Positions 17,012-25,530 of a stretch of 64,000 nucleotides of DNA are shown here, in pieces. The stretch lies in NCBI RefSeq assembly GCF_024055635.1, contig NZ_JAMXMB010000042.1, forward strand, positions 58,010 through 122,009. The letters are read 5' to 3'. This DNA comes from Microbacterium yannicii (GTDB lineage Bacteria > Actinomycetota > Actinomycetes > Actinomycetales > Microbacteriaceae). The position numbers were made by a program, and so were the translations under genes. The notes beneath the pieces are model-generated. The model did not search any database and had not been told where the DNA came from. It was given only the letters and a program-made list of their open reading frames with translations. The first letter of the stretch is position 1, and every line of letters begins with the position of its first letter.

Positions 17012-17626
17012 TCAGCGGCCGACCGACGGACCGGATGACCCCGGGCCAACCACGGGTCCAGTGGCCTGCTCGCGAAGCTGCTGTTCGCGAGCCTGAATGT
17101 AGACCTCACGACCGGTCTCCTCGTCGACAAGACCGGCGACGCGGGCGCGATTCATCATTCGCGTCGCCGTGCTGATACTGACGCCGAGCTCATCTGAGAC
17201 GAGTTTGAGCGGGCCGTCGTTGATCACTGACCCGAGTCGATACAGCTTGACCGCCTCACGCAGGGTCTGCTCCTCGGAGAGACCCTCATTCGTGCGCAGG
17301 CGCCCGATGTACTCGCCGTACGACTCAAGGTTCCCCCCATCGCGGTCGATGCGGACGACGCGAGCTGCGGCCGATTGCACGATCGCCTGCACACGTATGT
17401 CGCGCAGCAGCGTCGTAGTCACCTCATCCCCCAGTCCACTGCGGCCCACCCGCACCGACTCAGCCACCGCGCGCCGCAGTGTGGGGTCGTACACGATGCG
17501 CGCATGGACCGCGCCCGGAATGTCAGGAAGGCCCGTCACCACCGCGCCCCACGAGCGTGGAATGTAAACGCCGTCGCCCGCATCGATCATCTCCGCGTCG
17601 ACCTGTTCGATGACGAGTTCGGGCAT
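17012..17626 (-). CDS. Hypothetical protein with C-terminal HTH
   Basis: A 204-residue protein from ATG 17626; the frame is open to 17773, and no clear ribosome-binding site decides the start. The C-terminal third contains a helix-turn-helix-like segment, LKLVSDELGVSISTATRMMN, followed by basic and polar residues. The N-terminal part (GDGVYIPRSWGAVVTGLPDI...RIVYDP) is unrecognised. It is divergent from the small excisionase-like gene, with two near-identical 19-bp repeats between them. It is therefore probably a regulator or control protein of the element; similar HTH proteins sit near integrase modules of actinobacterial elements. Confidence 0.65.
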   Translation of the reverse strand: MPELVIEQVDAEMIDAGDGVYIPRSWGAVVTGLPDIPGAVHARIVYDPTLRRAVAESVRVGRSGLGDEVTTTLLRDIRVQAIVQSAAARVVRIDRDGGNLESYGEYIGRLRTNEGLSEEQTLREAVKLYRLGSVINDGPLKLVSDELGVSISTATRMMNRARVAGLVDEETGREVYIQAREQQLREQATGPVVGPGSSGPSVGR

Positions 17627-17655
17627 GCTGCGAGTGTGCCAGTTCGTCCAGCTCT

Positions 17656-17716
17656 GAGCAAGTGATGACATCGGGTGTTCACGGGTGTACAGTGCGTGAG
17701 CAAGTGATGTCATTGG
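17656..17716. promoter_or_regulatory. Pair of 19-bp direct repeats between divergent element genes
   Basis: GAGCAAGTGATGACATCGG at 17656 and GAGCAAGTGATGTCATTGG at 17698 differ at two positions and are 42 bp apart, four helical turns. They occupy the region between the HTH gene (leftward) and the excisionase-like gene (rightward). Spacing and location suggest cooperative operators controlling both. Confidence 0.6.
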
Positions 17717-17738
17717 TTGCCCACCGAAGGAGAATGTC

Positions 17739-17918
17739 ATGAGCACGTCATCCACCTCACTCGCACTGACCATGAAGGACGCAGCGAAACTCGTCGGCGT
17801 CGACTACCGCACGATCAAGCTCGGCATCGAGAGCGGGACCATCCCCACGGTCCAACTCGGCCCACGCCGGATGATCCCCCGCGTCCCGCTGCTGCGCGCC
17901 TTCGGCGTCGACGCCTGA
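17739..17918 (+). CDS. Excisionase-like small HTH DNA-binding protein
   Basis: A 59-residue protein, MSTSSTSLALTMKDAAKLVG, continuing VDYRTIKLGIESGTIPTVQL and then GPRRMIPRVPLLRAFGVDA. The pattern (helix-turn-helix, then a short basic wing before a Pro/Leu-rich end) is that of MerR-like excisionase-family proteins. The ATG at 17739 has AAGGAGAATGTC immediately upstream. It sits at the opposite end of the element from the integrase, which is unusual for a true Xis; it could instead be a regulator or a recombination directionality factor acting in trans. Confidence 0.75.
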   Translation: MSTSSTSLALTMKDAAKLVGVDYRTIKLGIESGTIPTVQLGPRRMIPRVPLLRAFGVDA

Positions 17919-17994
17919 TAGCGGCGCGACGGGCGGCGCTGCCCAACGTCCAAGCGCCGGCGGGCGCGGTGTGAGTCCCGATGTCGTCGACTGC

Positions 17995-18861
17995 TCAGGC
18001 GTCGTGAGGCGTCGTCGACTCAGTCTTACCCCAGTCCTCTTCGGGCTCCCAGCGGGGTGAGCCGTCCCCGTCGGCAGGGAACCGTGTCCGTCCCGCGATG
18101 GTCGACAGGATAGCCCCCGTCTTCCAGACCAAACCGATGTCCAGTGTCTCGGCTGGAACCGGGGGTGGTTGCTCGCAATCGCCCGCGGCCTCCTGCCTCT
18201 CTTCAGGAACGACCACGCGGCCTGAGTAGAGACCCGCGATCCAGGCGTCATCGATAGATGTCGTGTAGAGACTGCCGTCCCTCATGCTCACCGTACGACT
18301 GATGCCGGGCCGCAGGACCACCGCGGATCCTGAGTGACCCTTTCGCGTTCGCGCATCCACCAGCTACATCGGACGGTTGTCGTAGTCGAACGCCGGCTCC
18401 GAGGCAACTGAGGCTCGCGTCCAGATCGGAACCCCTGCATATGGAGTGAATCCACGGGGAAAGCCCACAACAAACAGGTCATCACCGGCGGAGAGCAACG
18501 GCTCGCGCTCTGGGGTTGGTTTGGCGATGTCAAACGCGTCCACAAACCACTCTTCGTCGTTCTCCAACGGCAATGCGGCGATGTCCGCACCTCGTCCGAG
18601 CTTCGGGTGCTCGAACCACAGGGGTTCACCGCTGTCGTCCACCACACGCACCTCTCGGTCTGACCACGCCAGAATGCCTGGAGCAGCGACCTGCATTTTC
18701 ATGATCACGCGGTCGGGTTCGACGCACCATCTCGACTTCAGTTGATTACTCGGCCAGTCCCGCCCCGACAGATTGTGCCTGGCAGTGACCAAATAGCCTG
18801 CGCCGTCAAGCGTCGCAATGAATCCGCTACCGACGGCCAGCTGTTGGTGTGCCCACCACAT
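17995..18861 (-). pseudogene. Trypsin-like serine protease interrupted by an in-frame amber codon
   Basis: In one continuous frame, residues 1-165 and 167 onward encode a trypsin-like fold: GSGFIATLDGAGYLVTARHN with catalytic His29, GADIAALPLE with the probable Asp, LFVVGFPRGFTPYAG, and, after the stop, VDARTRKGHSGSAVV with catalytic Ser177. A TAG at 18364-18366 falls between RPM and LVDART, so the unread product lacks the nucleophile. The frame is otherwise uninterrupted for 123 codons beyond, implying a recent mutation, an assembly error, or readthrough. Start is uncertain: ATG 18861, or GTG 18897 further out. It lies downstream of the XRE-kinase-TPR operon on the same strand, after a 230-265 bp gap. 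Confidence 0.75.
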
Positions 18862-19126
18862 CTCTAAGCGCACCGCACGTCCCGAAACTCCTCGCACGGC
18901 GCCAATCTAGCCGAGAGGCAGTCGCGCTGCTCGCAATGCGCGCAGCGGAGTTGGTGACGCTGCCCTGACTCGTATAGCACGCGGCGATCGTTCGTCGAAT
19001 CTGATCAATTGACCTATGCGATGATCCGTATCCACGTAGGGAACGGGCAATCGACCCGGGGCGCGAATTGGCGCTCGCATGCTCCGAGGTTGAGGGCGCT
19101 GGCGTCGTCGCTTCGAGGCAGTGGCG

Positions 19127-20893
19127 CTAAATGGCGAGCGGCCATTCAAAGTTGTGGCGGCGCGCAACCGCAAGAAGCCTGAGGTACTCTGGACGATCCT
19201 CCCAGTCGTCGGGCAGCGGGTACGGGGGCAGCGAGATTGACGTGACTCGGACGGACGCCTCGGGTTCAAGAAGTCCGAGTTGACGGACTACCAGCGCTTG
19301 GTACGCCGTCATCAGGCTTCGAATGTTGTCTTTAACCTTGTCGGCCTCGTCTGCAGCGCGGCGATAGAGCCGCATGCCTTCGTCGATGTTTCCTGCTGCC
19401 AGGTGAGCGAGACCAAGAGTCGCCCTGAGCACAAAGCTCTGGTCGGCCACAGGAGTCAGCAGTTGAATCGCCCGGTCACTCATACCAGCCATGGCGAACA
19501 CGTACGCTGCGTTATTCAGTTCTTCCGAACCGAACTTCCCATCCGGGCGGTATGTAATCGCTAGCTGGGCGGCATCCGTCCACCGCTCGCTGCCGATGCC
19601 GATCGTCACCAGGGCAGCGGCCAGCGCACGAGGGTTGTCCGGCTCGAGTTTCAGCCACTCGAGCGCGTGATCTGCAGCGGCATCTGTGTCTCCCTCAAGG
19701 TCGGCAAGCTGGAACATCAGGAAGGCCGCTTGCTCCTCGCTGCAGACGCTGAGAACGTCTTCCGTGGCTCGGCGAAGGTCCTGCGCGTGTGATTTCAGAT
19801 CGACGACTTGAGCCAGGTTGACTACTACGATCGGGCTCTCGGGAATCTCTTCGTGCAAAGCAAGAAGCTCGTCGATTGCACGATCTCTGGTTGTCTTCCT
19901 GCGGAAGGCTCGGATACGGATCAGATTGCTCTGTACCTCCGCATAGGTCGCAAGGTCGTCTTCCTCTCGGGCCTTCGCGCTGGCTTGTTCGAGTAGTCGA
20001 AGCGCTGGATCGGAATCGCCGAGGGCCAACTTCGCCCTCGCTCGAACGATGAGAAGCCGCGCTGACGGCACAACACCTTGCGCCAGCAACTCCCGAACCT
20101 CGCGCTCGACTCGCGCGGCGTAGCCTTCGATCAACAGCAACTCGAATACGTGGAGGCCGATGTCTGCCCTTGCGGGTGCCGCGGCACGAGCTTGCATCGC
20201 GACAGCCATCGCCTTTCGCTTCGCTCCGAGGCTCCACAGCGCGATGGAGAGATTGAATGCGGTGTCTGCATCGTCTGGCTCTTCACGCAGGGCGGCGCGT
20301 AGCGCCGGGGCGGCTCGCCGATAGTCGCCATCTAGCGCAAACAGATAGCCGAAGACGGCATCCCTTCCGGAGACATCACCAATTCCGCGCACAATTCGCC
20401 AGGCGTCCTGGGTCCTCTCAAAACTTCCCAGAGCAGCAGCGATCTCCAACTTCAGACGATCATTGATCGGCAGGAGTTCCGCATATCTAACGGCTTCGTC
20501 CACCCGTCCAGCGCGCATCAGCACCTGGAGCGAAGTTCTGGCAGCCAGCGGGTCGTCGTGTGCAACGTTGGTCGTACCAGTGAGGAGCTCTAGTGCTTGC
20601 AGCGCGACTGTTACCGCTGAATCCCGGTCTCCGGCAAGCTCATACGCGTCGGCAAGCAGCGCCAGAGTCGTAGATCCAGGCGTCGAGGCGGCCTGGATAC
20701 GAGCCTTTGCGAGGGTTACCCCAATGTTGTCGTTCGCCAAGTCGGACAGCGAATCGGCAACCCTGTCGGACGGCCTTCGTTCGCGACCGGCCTTGGCCGC
20801 CGCGCGACCTACGCCGGGCACTGCCGGCCGCGCCGATTCAGAGGAAAACGACGTGTCAGCTCCGATGACCTCAATCACCCCGAGGGCACTCAC
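19127..20893 (-). CDS. TPR-like helical-repeat protein of a kinase operon
   Basis: A 588-residue, largely alpha-helical protein built of TPR-like units (SVTVALQALELL; AVRYAELLPINDRLKLEIAA; AAPALRAALREEPDDADTAF; AADHALEWLKLEPDNPRALA; GLAHLAAGNIDEGMRLYRRA). No enzyme motif is seen. The first 50 residues are low-complexity and probably disordered. The GTG at 20893 overlaps the kinase stop by four bases (GTGA), with AAAGGAGA inside the kinase end, so it is translationally coupled. It is likely a scaffold, sensor or kinase substrate. Function unknown. Confidence 0.75.
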   Translation of the reverse strand: MSALGVIEVIGADTSFSSESARPAVPGVGRAAAKAGRERRPSDRVADSLSDLANDNIGVTLAKARIQAASTPGSTTLALLADAYELAGDRDSAVTVALQALELLTGTTNVAHDDPLAARTSLQVLMRAGRVDEAVRYAELLPINDRLKLEIAAALGSFERTQDAWRIVRGIGDVSGRDAVFGYLFALDGDYRRAAPALRAALREEPDDADTAFNLSIALWSLGAKRKAMAVAMQARAAAPARADIGLHVFELLLIEGYAARVEREVRELLAQGVVPSARLLIVRARAKLALGDSDPALRLLEQASAKAREEDDLATYAEVQSNLIRIRAFRRKTTRDRAIDELLALHEEIPESPIVVVNLAQVVDLKSHAQDLRRATEDVLSVCSEEQAAFLMFQLADLEGDTDAAADHALEWLKLEPDNPRALAAALVTIGIGSERWTDAAQLAITYRPDGKFGSEELNNAAYVFAMAGMSDRAIQLLTPVADQSFVLRATLGLAHLAAGNIDEGMRLYRRAADEADKVKDNIRSLMTAYQALVVRQLGLLEPEASVRVTSISLPPYPLPDDWEDRPEYLRLLAVARRHNFEWPLAI

Positions 20894-21975
20894 GCTGATC
20901 TCCTTTGCTTGTCGGCTCTTTGCCGAGCCTCGCGCTGATCAATCTCAAGGCGTCGGCTCATGATGTCTGCTCTTCGTAGGACCCAATCCAAAGGGTCTTT
21001 CGCGCGCCGATCACGGCTGAATGGTGGGCGATCAAGGCGTTCGCTCGGCACAGGTCGACACAAGTGCGTGAGCATGGTCAGCGCGTCGGGTTGGATCGTC
21101 TTGGGCATCTGGTCCACCACCTGAGCAACTGCGCTTCTGTAACTGGGCTTGTAGCCGCTGAGGTCAGTTCTGCGTCCGGCAGCGAAGTCTCTTCGCCCCT
21201 CGGCCAGTACTGCGCCGATGTCTCCCATGGCTAGGACCGACATGGGTTGTCCCGTCGTGAGCTCTACAAGGATTGAGCCGATGCCGTAGTAGTCTGCGGC
21301 GATGAAGTCGTCGGCGGTCGACCCACCTTGATGCAGCAAGAACTCCGGCGGCGAGTGCAAGAGCTGACCCCTGCCCGCCACGTAGTGTTCGATGGGTCGA
21401 GTCGCGGTGATTCTGAAGTTCTTACCCCGGCCAAGGTCCGTCAGCTTCACCGAGCTCAGATTTCGACTTACCAGTAGTAGGCAGTTGTCGCACTTGAGGT
21501 CTCTATGCGCGATCCCCCGCTGATGCATCTGCTTCACCGCTAGAACGACATCGCGCCAAAAACCAATCCTCTCGATCCAACTCAGCTTGGAGCGCGAGAT
21601 CGGATCGAGTATGAGTTCGTTTACGGACCCGGAGGCGCGTGCCAGTACATGGAACTGCACTGCGAGAGGAACGCTCGCACCGTTGATCATGACGTCGTCA
21701 CTCGACCCGCCGTCGACAATGTTGATGGTTCCGGAGCAGTCCGCCAGATGTCGCAGAAGGACACCTTCGTTCTCAAAATCGACGACCGCGTCAGCGTTCG
21801 CACCTGGCCTAAGGATCTTGATCGCGAACACACCGCCGGTTCGACTGTTCACGGCCTCGAATACGAGCCCAAAGTAGCCACCACCCAGGTGGTGGCCGAC
21901 CTTATAGTCGCCGAACTGCTGTCCTTCGAGAATCGCGATCCACGGATCCGGAGCAACCGCCAGATCCGTCGTCAC
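20890..21975 (-). CDS. Serine/threonine protein kinase
   Basis: A 361-residue cytoplasmic Hanks-type kinase without a transmembrane or PASTA region. Visible motifs are a glycine loop LGGGYFGLVF, AIKIL with the ATP-contact Lys, a catalytic loop HRDLKCDN (Asp159), DLG in place of DFG, and SPPE in place of APE. Both changes are tolerated in active kinases. The GTG start overlaps the XRE stop (GTGA) and its own stop overlaps the TPR start, so the three genes form one coupled operon. The C-terminus is basic and Arg-rich (RREARQRADKQRR-like). It may phosphorylate the TPR protein or a phage-triggered target; that is inference. Confidence 0.88.
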   Translation of the reverse strand: MTTDLAVAPDPWIAILEGQQFGDYKVGHHLGGGYFGLVFEAVNSRTGGVFAIKILRPGANADAVVDFENEGVLLRHLADCSGTINIVDGGSSDDVMINGASVPLAVQFHVLARASGSVNELILDPISRSKLSWIERIGFWRDVVLAVKQMHQRGIAHRDLKCDNCLLLVSRNLSSVKLTDLGRGKNFRITATRPIEHYVAGRGQLLHSPPEFLLHQGGSTADDFIAADYYGIGSILVELTTGQPMSVLAMGDIGAVLAEGRRDFAAGRRTDLSGYKPSYRSAVAQVVDQMPKTIQPDALTMLTHLCRPVPSERLDRPPFSRDRRAKDPLDWVLRRADIMSRRLEIDQREARQRADKQRRSA

Positions 21976-22262
21976 TGCCCGTACTTTTCCCGCAGGCGAT
22001 CGATCTCCTCGGGGTGTCGCTGCAAAATCGCTACGACGTCCGCGGGCGCCTGTCCGCGAGCCAGATCGACGATCTCCGTCGGAACGCTGTAATACGTCGA
22101 CATGCGACGAGCGGTCGAATCGGCGATCGACCTCTGGCCGCGTTCCATCCTCGACAGCTGTGAGGGTGCAATGCCCAGATCCGCGGCTGCCGAACGCAAC
22201 GTGTGTCCTTGCCTTCTTCGCAGGTCGCGAAGTAGCGACGCGGCACTCTCCGACTTTGCCAT
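21972..22262 (-). CDS. XRE family helix-turn-helix regulator
   Basis: A 96-residue Cro/C1-type HTH protein: LRDLRRRQGHTLRSAAADLG, then IAPSQLSRMERGQRSI. ATG 22262 is chosen because TATACT ends six bases before it, giving a leaderless transcript; the frame extends to 22319 through the promoter. A perfect palindrome overlaps the -35. It is the first gene of the XRE-kinase-TPR operon and the probable autorepressor. Confidence 0.88.
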   Translation of the reverse strand: MAKSESAASLLRDLRRRQGHTLRSAAADLGIAPSQLSRMERGQRSIADSTARRMSTYYSVPTEIVDLARGQAPADVVAILQRHPEEIDRLREKYGQ

Positions 22263-22268
22263 CAACCC

Positions 22269-22298
22269 AGTATACGGTGATGTTGCCACGACTGGCAA
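22269..22298 (-). promoter_or_regulatory. Leaderless promoter and operator of the XRE-kinase-TPR operon
   Basis: On the minus strand, TTGCCA (22293-22298) and TATACT (22269-22274) are separated by 18 bp, and the ATG begins six bases after the -10. The palindrome TTGCCA-N4-TGGCAA (22283-22298) covers the -35 and is a likely XRE binding site. The remaining bases up to 22571 contain no supported gene. Confidence 0.7.
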
Positions 22299-22571
22299 CG
22301 GGTCAAAGAACGATGGCATACCTCCCGAGCGAATGATCCGCCCCCGTCCACTGCCTCCCGCGAGCGCCAGCCCGACGCCTTACTCGGCGACCACGGCGTC
22401 GGGAGGTAGGAGTACTAGATGTAGTGCCCAGGCACGTTGTTTGACCAGCAGGCGAATCCCAGTCCTGCCAACGCAATGGCACGAAACTCGACCATCCCCA
22501 AACTGGCAATGCACGAACACGGAGCCTAAGGGATCGGGGCCAGCGGTCATTCGATCAAGTGTCCAGCGTAG

Positions 22572-23330
22572 TCACCACCAACGAGGATGGATGTCGATCC
22601 GATCGCTTTGGACATCGAAGTACCAATGGTTCGTCGTGGCACCCGTCGAATCGCGGTCCACGTGGATCGTTGCCCCGGCGGCGGTCGCACGTGGACGCCA
22701 ATCCTTTGCCGCGCGAGCTAGAGATGCATGAAGATGGGCGCGCAAGCCCGGCTGATTCATCGCCTGATTCCCGCTGTGGTACGACTCGATGGTTCGCATT
22801 CCGGTGCCGAGGCGCGGCCGGGCAAATCGCCTCCAGGTGTCCTTCGCGTGGTCGCCGAGCGGAACCACGGTGTGCAGTTCAGGAAGCATCTGGACCAGCT
22901 CGCGCAGAATTCTCCCGCCGACCGCCTTCTCCGCTACGCGGGGCTTGTGTTGGGTCGGCCCCAGGTACCAGGGGACGGCGTTCCAGATGACGGCGCCCTC
23001 GACTAGGCCAGCCTCCTGTCGTGCGAGCCACAGGTTCTCGGCGGTGGCGTCGTCGTTGTCAGACGAGATGAACCCCGAGCCCGGCACCGTGTTGGACGCG
23101 TTCGTCATGGGGCCCGGCGCCTCAAGGACGATGAGTACGCGCGCTTCAGTTCCGGCGTCGAGTGGGTCAACGTAGGGCATCTCTGCTGAAAGACCCTGCG
23201 CGAGCCGCGCCTCGACGAGGTCGTCCACCCAAGCCGTCAGCGGCGAGGCGGTCGGCACCGATTTGAGCAGCAACTGCCGGCGGGAGATCTCGGCGGGGTC
23301 GCGCAGCGCACGCGGACCAGTGATGTTCAT
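22572..23330 (-). CDS. Uracil-DNA glycosylase superfamily protein
   Basis: A 252-residue protein with the UDG-superfamily core: VLIVLEAPGPM, GFISSDNDDATAENLWLAR, AVIWNAVPWYLG, and a late VPLGDHAKDTW plus SYHSGNQAMNQPG near the usual HP(S) motif position. Substitutions in the motifs mean uracil excision is not assured. Family relatives occur in phage-defence islands, where they may process modified viral DNA. It stands between the kinase operon and a restriction-nuclease-like gene, all on the minus strand. ATG 23330 is the first codon of the conserved region. Confidence 0.78.
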   Translation of the reverse strand: MNITGPRALRDPAEISRRQLLLKSVPTASPLTAWVDDLVEARLAQGLSAEMPYVDPLDAGTEARVLIVLEAPGPMTNASNTVPGSGFISSDNDDATAENLWLARQEAGLVEGAVIWNAVPWYLGPTQHKPRVAEKAVGGRILRELVQMLPELHTVVPLGDHAKDTWRRFARPRLGTGMRTIESYHSGNQAMNQPGLRAHLHASLARAAKDWRPRATAAGATIHVDRDSTGATTNHWYFDVQSDRIDIHPRWW

Positions 23331-23561
23331 CGATCGAGCGTACCGACGGTCGACCGCACGGAAACGTGTGCTGAACCCAGTACCCGAGGATCACCGATCG
23401 GAGAGGCCAGCGCGTCGGGAGCAAGGACAAGCGATCCCTAACGGGCAGAACCCACCCCGCCGATCCAAGCCCCCCGCCGACGGTCACCCTTTGCCGATCG
23501 CATTCGTCGTGTCCGGACCCCGTGAATGCTCCCGCATGTGGACCGTTGCCCAAGGCCTTAG

Positions 23562-25265
23562 TTACTTCTCGCGAAGTTGCCGGTGCTCTAAAATTCCGGT
23601 GAGGTCCCATGGTTTCGGCACGAGCGGCTGGTCCGGTTCGCGGCGCCGCGGCCTCGACCACAGGTAAACCCCGGACACGCCATCCGCCGGGACAAGCTCG
23701 ACCGTCCGGTTCGCCGCTGTGCCCGCTTTGAGCGCGGCGACGTGCGTCTCGGCGTCCTCTGCGACCGCGTCTGGTATGGCGAACCACACTCCGTCCACGG
23801 CAACTTCTTCACCCAGGATCTCCATGGTGAAGTCGTCGTACTCGCCGCCGAACCACCCCTGGCCTTGCAGTAGCCGGACCAAGTTCTCGTCGTACGTTCC
23901 ATCGAGCGTGATCGACCCGCCCTTCGTCTTCGGCATGATCGACACCTCACCTTCAAACAGCCGCCGCGCAATGCGGATGTTCACGCGGTCAGTGGGCTCG
24001 GGAAGCTCTTCCGGGTAGGCAAACTCGACGCCGGTCTCGTTCTCAATGAACGCGAGGTCCTCCGCGAGCTCGACGAAGACCTCGTCGACGTGTGGCCGCT
24101 CCCCCTCGAGCACGATGGTGACTTCTAGCTCGCCATAGTGCAGCCGCAACTTCGCGGCACGCTCAAGCGCCGCGACAAACTTGAACGCGCGGACTGCTGC
24201 GGTTCCCGTTTGGCCCGCGAACTCAGCGGTGAGGGTCATGGCGCCGTGGGTGCTGCCGGTGGTCATAACCAAGGTCATCTCGAGGCCATCACCGAAATCA
24301 AGAAGAAACTGTCCGCCGCGGGTTCCGCGGCCAATCGTGGTCGACTGCGATTTCCGCTGCAGTATCTGCGCGCCACCGTCGCTGAGGAGTACGAGCTTTG
24401 TCGCCACGTCGACTTCCTGGCCGGCAGGGTGGAGTTCGACATTGACGGACGCGAAGACGTTCGCGAACCACTCCGGCCCGTTCAACTCCAGCCGCGTGAC
24501 GACGCTCGCAGGCAGCCGCAGGGGCTTGGTAATGCCGTACTCCATTGCACGTCTATATGCCTCGCCGACGTCCACATGCGAGGCGAAGTTCGTGCTGAGC
24601 GTAAGCGACAGCGGCTCGCGGACGGCAGAGTCCGGGCGCAGCGCCACATACTCTTCGATGTAGTGCCCGAGGGTCGACGCGTTGATGTTGACACCCCAGT
24701 AGGGGCTCCTGGCCTGCACAGCTCCAAGAGTCTGGGATATTTCCGTGCGTAGATCGTCGGGCTCGGAAAGGGCCGCGCTCGGACGCCCGATACGGTCCAG
24801 CGCGGTCCGCATCGGACTGCGTTCGGCCCAGTCCTCGACATCGGGATAGCGCGCGAGCATCTTGTCCAACTGCAGCCCGCCGATGTAGCGGGTCTGAGGG
24901 CGGATCTGCTCACCCCGCAGTTCCCTGACATACTTCCGTTCGCCAGGAGTGAGGTTGCGGGGAACGACGAGGTACCAGACGGGCGGATCGTGCTCGAGCG
25001 CGGCGTTGAACGATCGCTGAATCTGTGGCTTGCGCACCTGACCGTGTGCGCCAGAGAAACCCTCCGGAAAGTACTTCAACTGGTAGATAGCGACAAGCTG
25101 ACCAGTTCTTTTCACAGTGACATCGAGGTCGATGCCACCGTCGCCGCCGCGGCCGTCCACGGCCGTTACCACGAGGCCCGGGTTGTCCCCTTCGACCGTC
25201 CTCATGATGAGCTGCTCGGCGACGCGATTGAACTCATCCTCGCCGAGCTTGGTCCATTCGAGCAT
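23562..25265 (-). CDS. Large protein with N-terminal Mrr-like PD-(D/E)XK nuclease domain
   Basis: A 567-residue protein. The first 70 residues match the restriction-endonuclease fold of the Mrr type: EFNRVAEQLIMR, the acidic site GRGGDGGIDLDV (Asp42/46) and the YQLKYF motif (Lys64). The region after residue 170 contains repeated beta-rich segments and no recognised domain, and may sense a trigger or bind DNA. ATG 25265 is used because GGGAGG lies five bases upstream; an in-frame GTG at 25271 overlaps that site. Its neighbours are a UDG-family gene and the element relaxase. Probably a single-gene restriction/abortive effector. Confidence 0.72.
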   Translation of the reverse strand: MLEWTKLGEDEFNRVAEQLIMRTVEGDNPGLVVTAVDGRGGDGGIDLDVTVKRTGQLVAIYQLKYFPEGFSGAHGQVRKPQIQRSFNAALEHDPPVWYLVVPRNLTPGERKYVRELRGEQIRPQTRYIGGLQLDKMLARYPDVEDWAERSPMRTALDRIGRPSAALSEPDDLRTEISQTLGAVQARSPYWGVNINASTLGHYIEEYVALRPDSAVREPLSLTLSTNFASHVDVGEAYRRAMEYGITKPLRLPASVVTRLELNGPEWFANVFASVNVELHPAGQEVDVATKLVLLSDGGAQILQRKSQSTTIGRGTRGGQFLLDFGDGLEMTLVMTTGSTHGAMTLTAEFAGQTGTAAVRAFKFVAALERAAKLRLHYGELEVTIVLEGERPHVDEVFVELAEDLAFIENETGVEFAYPEELPEPTDRVNIRIARRLFEGEVSIMPKTKGGSITLDGTYDENLVRLLQGQGWFGGEYDDFTMEILGEEVAVDGVWFAIPDAVAEDAETHVAALKAGTAANRTVELVPADGVSGVYLWSRPRRREPDQPLVPKPWDLTGILEHRQLREK

Positions 25266-25530
25266 CAGCACCTCCCGCCAAGCACGCTATCCTGCTGGCT
25301 GCCCGCGCATCGACGCCGCACCGTGTCTTGTTAGCGGCGTTCAGGGTCGGAAGGCTTGGCGTTTGCTAACGCTTCGTTTGCGGGTTCTCTGAGTGCTTCC
25401 GGATGCGCGGAGTCGGACTTCCGTGCCAACAACCGAGGAGGTTCTGCGAGCGAGGCTGAGACCCGCGGTGATCGCGCCCGATAGTCCCGCTCCAGCAAGT
25501 TTTCGTTGAGCGCCTGGCAATCGAGCGCCT

